Assembly: GCA_937950325.1 (NCBI GenBank)
Contig: CALFDJ010000001.1
Span: 1-64,000 of the forward strand
Length of the DNA stretch: 64,000 nt
Origin: an uncultured Collinsella sp.
Lineage (GTDB): Bacteria; Actinomycetota; Coriobacteriia; Coriobacteriales; Coriobacteriaceae
Direction of reading: 5' to 3'
The position numbers and the translations under genes are program-made. Shown in pieces: positions 53,708 to 61,555 of this stretch; the stretch's first letter is position 1, and each line of letters starts with the position of its first letter. The notes under the pieces were generated by a model. The model was not told where the DNA came from and did no database searches. It worked only from the letters and a program-made list of their open reading frames with translations.

Positions 53708-54127
53708 ATGATTAAAGAGCTTTGCCACGACGAGGCTATCCTGTCCCAGCGTTGCGAGGTTGCGACCGTCGAGGACGAGTCGGTTGCTCAGGACCTGATC
53801 GATACCATCAAGTCGCTCGACGATGCCGGCTGCCTTGCCGCTAACCAGATTGGCGTTACCAAGAAGGTTTGCGTCTACCTGGATGATGCCGGCGAGCCCC
53901 ACGTGCTCTACAACCCCCGTCTGGTGTTTGGCCTGGGCGCCAGCAAGATGGAGGAGAGCTGCCTGACGCACGAGGAGGTCACCAAGTCCACGCGCTATAT
54001 CAAGTGCAAGGTCGCTTATGACGTGATCGTCGACGGCAAGATGCGCGAGCGCAAGCAGGATTTCGTCGGCTTCGAGGCGCAGATGGTCCAGCATATGATC
54101 GATCACTGTCTAGGAAAGCTTGTCTAG
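53708..54127 (+). CDS. peptide deformylase-like protein, catalytic Glu missing
   Basis: A 139-residue protein with the deformylase fold. Motif 1 is GCLAANQIG instead of GxGLAAPQ, motif 2 is ESCLT (the zinc-binding Cys kept), and motif 3 reads QHMIDHC: both zinc-binding His are present but the catalytic Glu of HExxH is Met. In known deformylases this Glu is essential, so ordinary formyl removal is unlikely. Metal binding may persist. RBS GGAGG, ATG 53708. Its TAG stop lies at the start of a long palindrome. A true def gene should be elsewhere in the genome. Confidence 0.82.
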   Translation: MIKELCHDEAILSQRCEVATVEDESVAQDLIDTIKSLDDAGCLAANQIGVTKKVCVYLDDAGEPHVLYNPRLVFGLGASKMEESCLTHEEVTKSTRYIKCKVAYDVIVDGKMRERKQDFVGFEAQMVQHMIDHCLGKLV

Positions 54128-54230
54128 GGCGACCACAGCACCACACCTCGCCGCTCACCCGTCGCTTGCGTACCACATTAGTACGCGGCGCTCCTCGTTC
54201 GGGGCGATCTGCGGCACTGTGGCACCCTAG
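54124..54230. repeat. 107-bp imperfect palindrome
   Basis: The unit runs from CTAGGG to CCCTAG. The two 50-bp arms share CCACAG, TCGCC and GCGTAC blocks in inverted order and meet at a CACATTA loop. It starts at the stop codon of the deformylase-like gene. Likely a mobile palindromic repeat or a structured 3' end. Confidence 0.5.
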
Positions 54231-54275
54231 ACCGACCTGTGAGGGTAACTATTGGCGTTCAATCGTCGTTTTTGT

Positions 54276-54305
54276 CCCGGGCGTGACATTGTTGTCATGT
54301 CCGGG
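54276..54305 (+). terminator. hairpin with T-rich tail
   Basis: CCCGGGCGTGAC/GTCATGTCCGGG arms with one mismatch are followed by CTTTTGTG. Confidence 0.6.
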
Positions 54306-54373
54306 CTTTTGTGTTTAGCGCCTTTTTGTTTGGTGACAATAACCTTAGCAAGAACGTAAAGCTAGGAGGCGCT

Positions 54374-55339
54374 ATGTGCACGAGCATTCGATTTACCGAT
54401 AATTCAGGCCACATGTATCTGGGCCGCAACCTCGACTGGAGCTTTGACTACGGCCAACAGGTTCGCGTGATGCCGCGCGGGTTTCACATTCCGTATTCGT
54501 TTATCGACGACGTGACAGCGGCACACGCGGTGATCGGTATGTGCATCGATTACAGGAACTATCCCATGTTCTTCGACTGCGGCAACGATGCGGGCCTCGC
54601 CGTGGCGGGTCTCAATTTCCCGGGTTATGCCGAGTATGCCGAGGACCCTGTCGACGGCAAGACTAATATCGCGGCCTATGAGTTTCCCCTGTGGGTGGCA
54701 GCGACGTTCTCGACGGTCGATGAGGTCGAGGCCGCGCTGCGCGACACGGTGATTGTCGCCAAATCTGCCGGAGAGGGGCTGGGCGTGTCGCTGCTCCATT
54801 GGATTATCGGCGACAGCCAGCGTAGCATCGTGGTCGAGATGATGGCTGACGGCCTGCATGTATACGACGATCCGGTCGACACCCTTGCCAATCAGCCCAC
54901 CTTCCCGTGGCACATGGAAAACCTGCGCACCTATATCACCGCCACAAGCGATTTTCCGCAGACGGCGACGTGGCGTGGCGCTGAGCTTAAGCCCTATGGA
55001 GCCGGTGCCGGCATGCGCGGCATTCCGGGCGATTGCTATTCGCCGAGTCGCTTCGTGAAAGCGGCGTATCTCAATGCCAATTATCCGCAAAAGGAGAGCG
55101 AGACCGAAAACGTCGTCCGCATGTTCCGCTCGCTCGAGGGCGTGGTGATGATCGAGGGGGCATCCAGGATGGGCGATGGCAAGTTCGAGAAGACTATCTA
55201 CACCGGATGCTTCAGCGCGCGTACGGGCAATTATTACTACGCGATGTATGGGGATCCGTCGATTCGCTACGTGAGTCTGATGGATGCCGAGGGTGCGAGC
55301 CCCGATAAGCTCGTGACTCCCGAGCCGCGCCGTTCGTAG
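54374..55339 (+). CDS. bile salt hydrolase / choloylglycine hydrolase
   Basis: This 321-residue Ntn hydrolase cleaves the amide bond of conjugated bile acids. Cys2 is exposed after removal of Met1. Arg18 and Asp21 (GRNLDW), Asn81 (AGLNFPG), the ANQPTF asparagine and the Arg in SPSRFVKAAY match the known BSH residues. No signal peptide, as usual for the cytosolic enzyme. ATG 54374 follows AGGAGG by four bases; a longer frame would hide Cys2 and was rejected. A strong gut-lifestyle marker. Penicillin V acylases share the fold, but the residue set favours BSH. Confidence 0.9.
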   Translation: MCTSIRFTDNSGHMYLGRNLDWSFDYGQQVRVMPRGFHIPYSFIDDVTAAHAVIGMCIDYRNYPMFFDCGNDAGLAVAGLNFPGYAEYAEDPVDGKTNIAAYEFPLWVAATFSTVDEVEAALRDTVIVAKSAGEGLGVSLLHWIIGDSQRSIVVEMMADGLHVYDDPVDTLANQPTFPWHMENLRTYITATSDFPQTATWRGAELKPYGAGAGMRGIPGDCYSPSRFVKAAYLNANYPQKESETENVVRMFRSLEGVVMIEGASRMGDGKFEKTIYTGCFSARTGNYYYAMYGDPSIRYVSLMDAEGASPDKLVTPEPRRS

Positions 55340-55362
55340 CCGGTAGCTTTCCTGCAATGCAA

Positions 55363-55398
55363 AGTGGCCCTGCATCTCCCATGAGGTGCAGGGCCACT
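55363..55398. terminator. bidirectional terminator
   Basis: AGTGGCCCTGCA/TGCAGGGCCACT arms lie between the convergent BSH and kup genes. Confidence 0.75.
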
Positions 55399-55418
55399 GT
55401 CGTCGATCTGTGACGTCG

Positions 55419-57650
55419 CTAGAAGTTGGCGTCGTTGAGCTGGGCGCTCTCGAGGCCGTCGAGCTGTTGCTGTTCGGGCGTATCGGCGACGCTCTCGAGC
55501 AGCTCAGTGGGATCGACGTTCATGTCCCTACCGGCTTCGTTGCCGTTGACCAGGTCGTCCGAGAAGATATCGACATCCATTTCCTCGGCTTCCTCGATCT
55601 GAACTTCGAGTGGCACCTGGGTGCGTATAAGCTTGACTGCCGGACGCATACGGGCAAAGAGGGGCACGTACTCGATGATGATGGCCGAGTTCTCGAGGCC
55701 GTACCAGCGTGCCGGGCTTCCGCAGGCGCGGCGGACGGCGTACTTGATGGCCATGACGCGATGGTCGTTGCGGTTGATGTCCGTTTCGGGGGCAAGCATC
55801 TTGCGCAGCATGCAAAAACGGAAGTCGCCCACGTTGCCGCGTGTCTCGTAGATGGAGTAGGTGTGATGCTGCGGCGGCAGCTCACCCGATGCCATCAGGT
55901 CGCCAACGATCTGGCGCAGGTAGGCATTAACGCGCTGGTTGACCTTAAAGCCCAGGTCCAGGCGCACGCGGAACAAAAAGTCCGTGCCAAAGGTCTCGAC
56001 GGAATACTCGTGCGTATAGGGTTCATCGGTAACGTGCACGTTGATGAACCAGTATGCCTTGGCGCGCTTGGGGTGCTTGTCCAGGATGGAATAGAGCACG
56101 TCGCGGTCGAGCGTGAGCGGGTCGGGGCTGTTGGTGAGAAATACCAGATTGTCGGCGAGCACGGGATAGGTCTCGTCATTGCGCAGGCGGTTGAGCTGGT
56201 CGATGTACTTGGAGACGGGCAACAGGATCGTCTGCGTGCGCTCGATGGCGGTGCCGCGACGCCACACATACATAAGGCCAAACAGCAGTGCGGCCAGGAA
56301 GATCATCACATAGCCGCCGTCAAAGAACATGGTGAGGCACGAGGCGAAGAAGCACAGCTCAATGGCACCGAAGAGCAGGGCGAAGACGCAGGCGCCCAGC
56401 TTGTGCTTGAGGATGCCGGCGATGTAGCTCGTCAAAAGCGTCGTGGTCATGAGCATGGTCACGGTAATGGCGAGGCCGTAGGCGCTCTCCATGCGCTCGG
56501 AGTTTTGGAACAGCAGAACGATGAAGATGCAGCCGACCCACATGATGTTGTTGACGAGCGGAATATAGAGCTGGCCCTTGGTGTCGCTGGGGTAGTGGAT
56601 GCGCAGATGCGGCATAAGGTTGAGGCGGGTTGCCTCGGATACCAGCGAGAAAGAGCCGGTGATGAGGGCCTGCGAGGCGATGATGGCCGCCACGGCCGAA
56701 AGCACGATGGCAAAGGGACGCAGGGGCTCGGGAAGCATCATATAGAACGGGTTGACGATATCCATCGCGAGCATCTGGGGATTGGAGTTGTTGGCAAGCA
56801 GCCAAGCGCCTTGACCAAGATAGTTGAGGATAAGGGCCGCCTTAACAAACGGCCAGGATGCATAGATGTTTGCCTTGCCCACGTGGCCCATGTCCGAGTA
56901 GAGGGCCTCGGCGCCGGTCGTCGACAGGAAGACGAAGCCGAGCACCATGATGCCCGAGTGGTTGATGGGCGAGAACAGGAACATGATGCCGCGGATGGGG
57001 TTGAGGGCGCGTAGGATGGACAGGTTGCCGAGCATGTTGAACAGGCCGGCGCCCGCCAGGAACAGGAACCATAGCGTCATAAGCGGACCGAACAGCTTAC
57101 CGATTGACGAGGTACCGGCGCGCTGCATGGCAAATAGGCCACAGATAATGATGATGGTGATGATGATGACGTTGGTCTGGCCGTCGCCCAGCAGCGCGTG
57201 GCCCCACTCGATGGTACGCAGGCCCTCGATGGCTGTGGTGACCGTGACCGCGGGGGTGAGGATGCCGTCGGCGAGCAGTGCCGCGCCGCCGATCATGGCA
57301 GGTAGGATCAGCCATGGTGCCACTTTTCGCACCAGGCTGAACAGGGCGAAGATGCCGCCTTCGTTGTGGTTGTCGGCCTTCATGGCGATTACCACGTACT
57401 TGACCGTGGTCACGAGCGTCATGGTCCAGATGACGAGCGAAAGCGCGCCCAGAATCATGTCCTCGCTGACGGTACCGATGCCGCCGTTGTTGGCGACGAT
57501 TGATTTCATGGTGTACATGGGGCTCGTGCCGATGTCGCCATAGACGACGCCGAGCGTTACAAGCAGCATGCCAGCGGAGAGGGGGATGGCTCCGTGCCCG
57601 CCTTGACCACGCTGGTCTTGGGGGCTTGCCTCCAGTTTGTTGTGTGCCAC
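55419..57650 (-). CDS. kup: Kup-family potassium uptake transporter
   Basis: A protein of about 743 residues with twelve helices and a long hydrophilic C-terminal tail. VVYGDIGTSPMYTMKS (family signature) is near residue 35, ADGILTPAVTVTTA and TTGAEALYSDMGHVG follow. The tail ends in a strongly acidic region. I chose GTG 57650 because AAGGGAG precedes it by five bases; ATG 57668 is in frame but has no ribosome site. The role is H+-coupled K+ uptake. Confidence 0.9.
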   Translation of the reverse strand: MAHNKLEASPQDQRGQGGHGAIPLSAGMLLVTLGVVYGDIGTSPMYTMKSIVANNGGIGTVSEDMILGALSLVIWTMTLVTTVKYVVIAMKADNHNEGGIFALFSLVRKVAPWLILPAMIGGAALLADGILTPAVTVTTAIEGLRTIEWGHALLGDGQTNVIIITIIIICGLFAMQRAGTSSIGKLFGPLMTLWFLFLAGAGLFNMLGNLSILRALNPIRGIMFLFSPINHSGIMVLGFVFLSTTGAEALYSDMGHVGKANIYASWPFVKAALILNYLGQGAWLLANNSNPQMLAMDIVNPFYMMLPEPLRPFAIVLSAVAAIIASQALITGSFSLVSEATRLNLMPHLRIHYPSDTKGQLYIPLVNNIMWVGCIFIVLLFQNSERMESAYGLAITVTMLMTTTLLTSYIAGILKHKLGACVFALLFGAIELCFFASCLTMFFDGGYVMIFLAALLFGLMYVWRRGTAIERTQTILLPVSKYIDQLNRLRNDETYPVLADNLVFLTNSPDPLTLDRDVLYSILDKHPKRAKAYWFINVHVTDEPYTHEYSVETFGTDFLFRVRLDLGFKVNQRVNAYLRQIVGDLMASGELPPQHHTYSIYETRGNVGDFRFCMLRKMLAPETDINRNDHRVMAIKYAVRRACGSPARWYGLENSAIIIEYVPLFARMRPAVKLIRTQVPLEVQIEEAEEMDVDIFSDDLVNGNEAGRDMNVDPTELLESVADTPEQQQLDGLESAQLNDANF

Positions 57651-57808
57651 GTGGACTCCCTTAGACATCCGGTTATCTGTCTAGGACAGATAATCTTTAT
57701 GCCGTCTTTATACATACAAGAGCAGTTTGGCACATCAGGTTATTTTAGACAATAATCCCCAGCTGGGGATTATTTATGTACGTAGGTAGCATTTCAAAAC
57801 AGGGGCTT

Positions 57809-58720
57809 TTAAGCACGTGCTGTCTGGGCTATGCCAGCCTTGGCGCTTGCGCGTTTGCCGGCGAGTTCGCAAAAAATCGCGCCGCCGATGATAAGCGCGG
57901 CACCCATCAGGCGGACCGGTGTTATGGCTTCGCCCAAAAGGACGGCCGAGAACACGACGGCCGAAAGCGGCTCAAGGTAGCCGACGACGGCGACGGTCTG
58001 CACGGGCAGTTTGGCGACGGCGCTAAAGTAGAGCAGGCAACCGAGTCCGGTGTTGACAATGCCGAGCATGGCAACGGCGTGCCAATCAATACTGGCGGCG
58101 ACGCTGGCGGACAGGAATGAGGGAGCGCCCTGCGTGATGAGCGTGAGGACCAGCGCGGTCACAAAGGCGGCGCTCACCTGGAGCGTGGAGTTCTCGAGGC
58201 CTTCGATGTGTGGCGCACCCTTGCTAGCGATGACCATCAGCGCATAGCAAAATGCCGAGGCGATACCGCAGACGATACCCGCAATGGGCATATTGCCGCC
58301 TAGACCTTGTGCTGCAATGAGAAAAGCACCGCAGGCGACGGCGATAAACCCGGCGATTTTGCCGCCGGTCAGTTTTTCGCCAAAGATAAATGGCGAGAGG
58401 GCCATGACAATGATGGGGCCGCAGTAGTACAGCAGCGAGGATACGCCGACGCCGATCGTCTGGTAGGCGCGGAACAGAAAAATCCAGCTGGCGCCCAGCG
58501 CGGCTCCCGAGAGGAGGAGGGCTGCGGCTTCGCGGGGGCGAGATGGCGCCTGCAACTTGTGGCGTTGGGTGATGGCGAGGATGGTGACAAGCGAGAGTGC
58601 ACCCAAAAACGTGCGTAGTAGCACGATATCGGAGCTCGGCAGCGCGATGGCGGCGGCGATGATGCCGTTGGAGCCAAACAATAGCAATGCTGCTAAGTAC
58701 GTAAACAGTCCGTTGTTCAT
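57809..58720 (-). CDS. EamA/DMT-family exporter
   Basis: A 303-residue ten-helix protein with two EamA repeats (LLFGSNGIIAAAI, LGASWIFLFRAYQTIGVG, GYLEPLSAVVFSAVLLGE). The start ATG has AAGGGA upstream. It is divergent from a LysR gene with 118 bp between the starts; that regulator probably controls it. Cargo unknown. It repeats the arrangement at 21825-23752, but the two exporters differ in sequence. Confidence 0.85.
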   Translation of the reverse strand: MNNGLFTYLAALLLFGSNGIIAAAIALPSSDIVLLRTFLGALSLVTILAITQRHKLQAPSRPREAAALLLSGAALGASWIFLFRAYQTIGVGVSSLLYYCGPIIVMALSPFIFGEKLTGGKIAGFIAVACGAFLIAAQGLGGNMPIAGIVCGIASAFCYALMVIASKGAPHIEGLENSTLQVSAAFVTALVLTLITQGAPSFLSASVAASIDWHAVAMLGIVNTGLGCLLYFSAVAKLPVQTVAVVGYLEPLSAVVFSAVLLGEAITPVRLMGAALIIGGAIFCELAGKRASAKAGIAQTARA

Positions 58721-58787
58721 GCGCTGACATCCCTTCTATATCCGAGCATGTTCACTATGGGTGAACTGGCTTTAGAAGAAAAGCGAA

Positions 58788-58793
58788 TATAAT
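58788..58793 (+). promoter_or_regulatory. TATAAT -10 box of the LysR gene
   Basis: A perfect TATAAT sits 46-51 bp before the GTG start of the LysR gene. It implies a transcript starting near 58800. Confidence 0.55.
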
Positions 58794-58838
58794 GCATGGA
58801 TAACATGACAAAAACTCATGCAAAGGTGGAGGGGTGCC

Positions 58839-59696
58839 GTGGAAACGAATATTCAAAAGATGCAGGTGCTGCTCGAGACCGTGCGCGCCGGCAGTTTTAC
58901 GCGCGCCGCCGAGCGGCTGAGCTATTCGCAGTCGGGCGTGAGCCGTATGGTGGCCGATCTTGAGACAGACTGGGGCTTTAAAGTGCTCGATAGAAGCCGC
59001 GAGGGCGTAGTACTTTCTGCCGATGGGCGGCAAGTCATGCCGGCGGTCGAGGCGTTATGCGAGGAATTTGTTCGTTTGCAGCGACGGGTGGATGAGATGC
59101 GTGGGCTCATGCGCGGCAAAATCTGCATCGGTACGTTTTCGAGCGTGGCGACCCACGTGCTGCCGCCGGTGATTGCGCGCTTTCGCGCCGATCACCCGGA
59201 CGTCGATTATGAGTTGCTGATGGGCGACTATTCAGAGATCGAACAATGGGTGGCAGAGGGCCGCTGCGATCTGGGCTTTATCCCGTATGAGCCTCGAGAA
59301 AACGGCATGGCATCGCGGTCTTTGGTGCGCGACGAGTTGATGGCGGTAGTGCCGGCAGATTCTTTGCTTGCCACGGCGGAGGTCGTTTCTCTTGCCGATT
59401 TAGCCAACGAGCAGTTTATTCTGCTAGAACGCGGCACCGATGACGAGATTACGCCGCTGTTTCGCCGCGCGGGCCTGGCGGTGCGCTCTAAGCTGTCGAC
59501 TTGGGATGACTATGCGATTATGGCTATGGTCGAGGACGGCTTGGGCGCGAGCATTCTTCCCGCGCTCATCTTGCGCCGCTGTCAGTTCGATGTTGCCGTG
59601 CGACCACTCGAGGGACATCCCCATCGGCAGATCAATGCGATATATCGCACGGCTGACGTTTCGCTTGCCGCCGCTCGATTCCTTGAATACCTCTAA
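58839..59696 (+). CDS. LysR-family regulator
   Basis: A 285-residue regulator with RAGSFTRAAERLSYSQSGVSR as DNA-binding helix and an effector domain (ICIGTFSSVATHVLPPVIAR, WDDYAIMAMVEDGLG). GTG 58839 is preferred over ATG 58818 because GGAGG lies six bases before it. It resembles the LysR at 22886 in its effector half (the D-DYAIMAMVE phrase is shared), so the two may be old paralogues. Target: the divergent EamA gene. Confidence 0.86.
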   Translation: METNIQKMQVLLETVRAGSFTRAAERLSYSQSGVSRMVADLETDWGFKVLDRSREGVVLSADGRQVMPAVEALCEEFVRLQRRVDEMRGLMRGKICIGTFSSVATHVLPPVIARFRADHPDVDYELLMGDYSEIEQWVAEGRCDLGFIPYEPRENGMASRSLVRDELMAVVPADSLLATAEVVSLADLANEQFILLERGTDDEITPLFRRAGLAVRSKLSTWDDYAIMAMVEDGLGASILPALILRRCQFDVAVRPLEGHPHRQINAIYRTADVSLAAARFLEYL

Positions 59697-59755
59697 ACGT
59701 GTGCACGTCATTGTCCGCTTTGGGCAAAACTCGGAGTTCCGTACGTTTTCTTATG

Positions 59756-59840
59756 AAATTGAACTTTCGAATGAGGTACGGCGCTATACTGCTTGCTAAA
59801 TTGAACCTTGGTTCAATTCGTGTTCTATAAATTGAACTTT
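59756..59840 (+). promoter_or_regulatory. three AAATTGAACYTT boxes around the fusion-gene promoter
   Basis: The box occurs at 59756, 59798 and 59829, 42 and 31 bp apart (close to four and three helical turns). The middle copy is part of the palindrome AATTGAACC-TT-GGTTCAATT (59799-59818). A TATACT box (59785-59790) lies between the first and second copies. A repressor binding here would block transcription; the gene's own HTH domain is the natural candidate. Confidence 0.6.
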
Positions 59841-59858
59841 GCCAGCAAGGAGGTTCCT

Positions 59859-61379
59859 GTGGCCCAAGAGACGTTTTGCGATCGCCTGCGACAGACTATG
59901 TCCAATCGCGACGTTCGCCAGTCGGACGTAATCCGCGCATCGGAGATGCTCGGCAAAAAACTCGGCAAGAGTCAGATGAGCCAATATGTGAGCGGCAAGA
60001 CGATCCCGCGGCGCGATGCGGCTGAGCTGCTCGCCCGGATTTTGGAGGTCGATGTTACCTGGCTGCTTGCCGGCGACGCCGATCAAGGCGAGGCATCATC
60101 ACCCCGCAACGATTCCAAGCCCGAACCCCATCCCTCAGCTCAAATTGCAAGGAGCACCACCATGCGTACTTTTTCTAAATCCACCAAACTCGACAACGTC
60201 CTGTATGACGTGCGCGGTCCCGTCGTCGACGAGGCCGCCCGTATGGAGGACGAGGGCGAGCGCATCCTCAAGCTCAATATCGGCAACCCGGCGCCCTTCG
60301 GTTTCCGCACGCCCGATGAGGTCATCAAGGACATGCGCCAGCAGCTGCCCGACTGCGAAGGCTATTCCAACTCGCGTGGCCTGTTCTCCGCGCGCAAGGC
60401 GATCATGCAGTATTCGCAGATCAAGGGCCTGCCCAACGTTCAGATGGAGCATATCTACACGGGCAACGGTGTGTCCGAGCTCATTCAGCTTTCGATGAAC
60501 GCGCTGCTCGACAATGGCGACGAGATTCTGATCCCCAGCCCCGACTATCCGCTCTGGACGGCGTGCGCAACCCTTGCCGGCGGTCATCCCGTACATTATC
60601 TGTGTGATGAGCAGGCGGATTGGTATCCCGACCTGGAGGATATGGAGTCCAAGATTACGAGCGCGACCAAAGCCCTCGTCATCATCAACCCCAACAACCC
60701 CACGGGTTCTGTCTATCCGCGCGAGGTGCTCGAGGGCATCGTCGAGATTGCGCGCAGGCATCAGCTGATGATCTTTGCCGATGAGATCTACGACCGCCTG
60801 TGCATGGACGGCTACGAGCACGTCTCGATTGCCTCGCTCGCCCCCGATCTGCCCTGTGTCACCTTTAGCGGTCTGTCCAAGTCGCACATGATCGCGGGCT
60901 ATCGCATTGGCTGGATGGTGCTTTCGGGCAACCAGCGCTGCATGAGCGACTTCATCATGGGCATCAACATGCTCTCCAACATGCGCCTGTGCTCCAACGT
61001 GCCGGCTCAGTCGATCGTCCAGACGGCGCTCGGCGGCCATCAGTCCGTTAACGACTACATCCGTCCCGGCGGCCGTGTCTACGAGCAGCGCAACTTTGTG
61101 TATGAGGCGCTCAACAAGATTGACGGCATCTCGGTGGTTAAGCCGCGTGCGGCGTTCTACATCTTCCCCAAGATGGATGTTAAAAAGTTCAACATCACCG
61201 ATGACGAGCAGTTTGCCCTCGACCTGCTGCACGAGAAGAAGATTCTGATCACGCGCGGCGGCGGCTTTAACTGGGCAGAGCCCGATCACTTCCGCATCGT
61301 GTACCTGCCGCGCATGGAAGTGCTCAAAGAGTCGCTCGAAGACCTCGCCGACTTCTTTGATCATTACCGTCAGGCGTAA
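59859..61379 (+). CDS. XRE helix-turn-helix fused to an AlaA-like aminotransferase
   Basis: This 506-residue protein joins a Cro/CI-type HTH (residues about 5-75; RQSDVIRASEMLG, SQMSQYVSGKTIPRRD) to a complete PLP aminotransferase (from about residue 102). The aminotransferase has IGNPAPFGFRTPDE, NPNNPTGSVYP, IFADEIYDRLC (PLP Asp), GLSKSHMIAGYRIGW (PLP Lys) and resembles AlaA (glutamate-pyruvate). The two parts are linked by a proline- and serine-rich stretch. GTG 59859 follows AAGGAGG by five bases. MocR-type fusions use GntR, not XRE, so this is another solution. Self-regulation is inferred from the operator repeats. Confidence 0.88.
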   Translation: MAQETFCDRLRQTMSNRDVRQSDVIRASEMLGKKLGKSQMSQYVSGKTIPRRDAAELLARILEVDVTWLLAGDADQGEASSPRNDSKPEPHPSAQIARSTTMRTFSKSTKLDNVLYDVRGPVVDEAARMEDEGERILKLNIGNPAPFGFRTPDEVIKDMRQQLPDCEGYSNSRGLFSARKAIMQYSQIKGLPNVQMEHIYTGNGVSELIQLSMNALLDNGDEILIPSPDYPLWTACATLAGGHPVHYLCDEQADWYPDLEDMESKITSATKALVIINPNNPTGSVYPREVLEGIVEIARRHQLMIFADEIYDRLCMDGYEHVSIASLAPDLPCVTFSGLSKSHMIAGYRIGWMVLSGNQRCMSDFIMGINMLSNMRLCSNVPAQSIVQTALGGHQSVNDYIRPGGRVYEQRNFVYEALNKIDGISVVKPRAAFYIFPKMDVKKFNITDDEQFALDLLHEKKILITRGGGFNWAEPDHFRIVYLPRMEVLKESLEDLADFFDHYRQA

Positions 61380-61400
61380 CGGCAAAGGTAGCCTGTAATG

Positions 61401-61437
61401 AAACGGTCGGCCCGCAACGGATGCGGGCCGACCGTTT
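61401..61437 (+). terminator. strong intrinsic terminator
   Basis: AAACGGTCGGCCCGCA/TGCGGGCCGACCGTTT arms, five-base loop, T-rich end. Confidence 0.85.
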
Positions 61438-61504
61438 TCTGTTAAAGCTCGCGTTGTCGGCGTCTCGATCGTTTGGGCGAGTGGGAATCGCGTGTGAACG
61501 GAAA

Positions 61505-61529
61505 ACTGTATTCCAAAATGGAATACAGT
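61505..61529. promoter_or_regulatory. 25-bp perfect palindromic operator
   Basis: ACTGTATTCCA and TGGAATACAGT are inverted around AAA. A promoter with TTGATG (61545-61550) and TAGAAT (61569-61574, 18-bp spacer) lies just downstream. A regulator of the IclR or GntR type would fit. No such regulator gene is in the window. Confidence 0.65.
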
Positions 61530-61555
61530 GTGCTTCAACTGGAATTGATGTCCGT

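Noticed and set aside
55386..57014. 542-residue open frame on the plus strand
   Set aside because: Antisense to kup; low complexity, no recognisable fold, no ribosome site.
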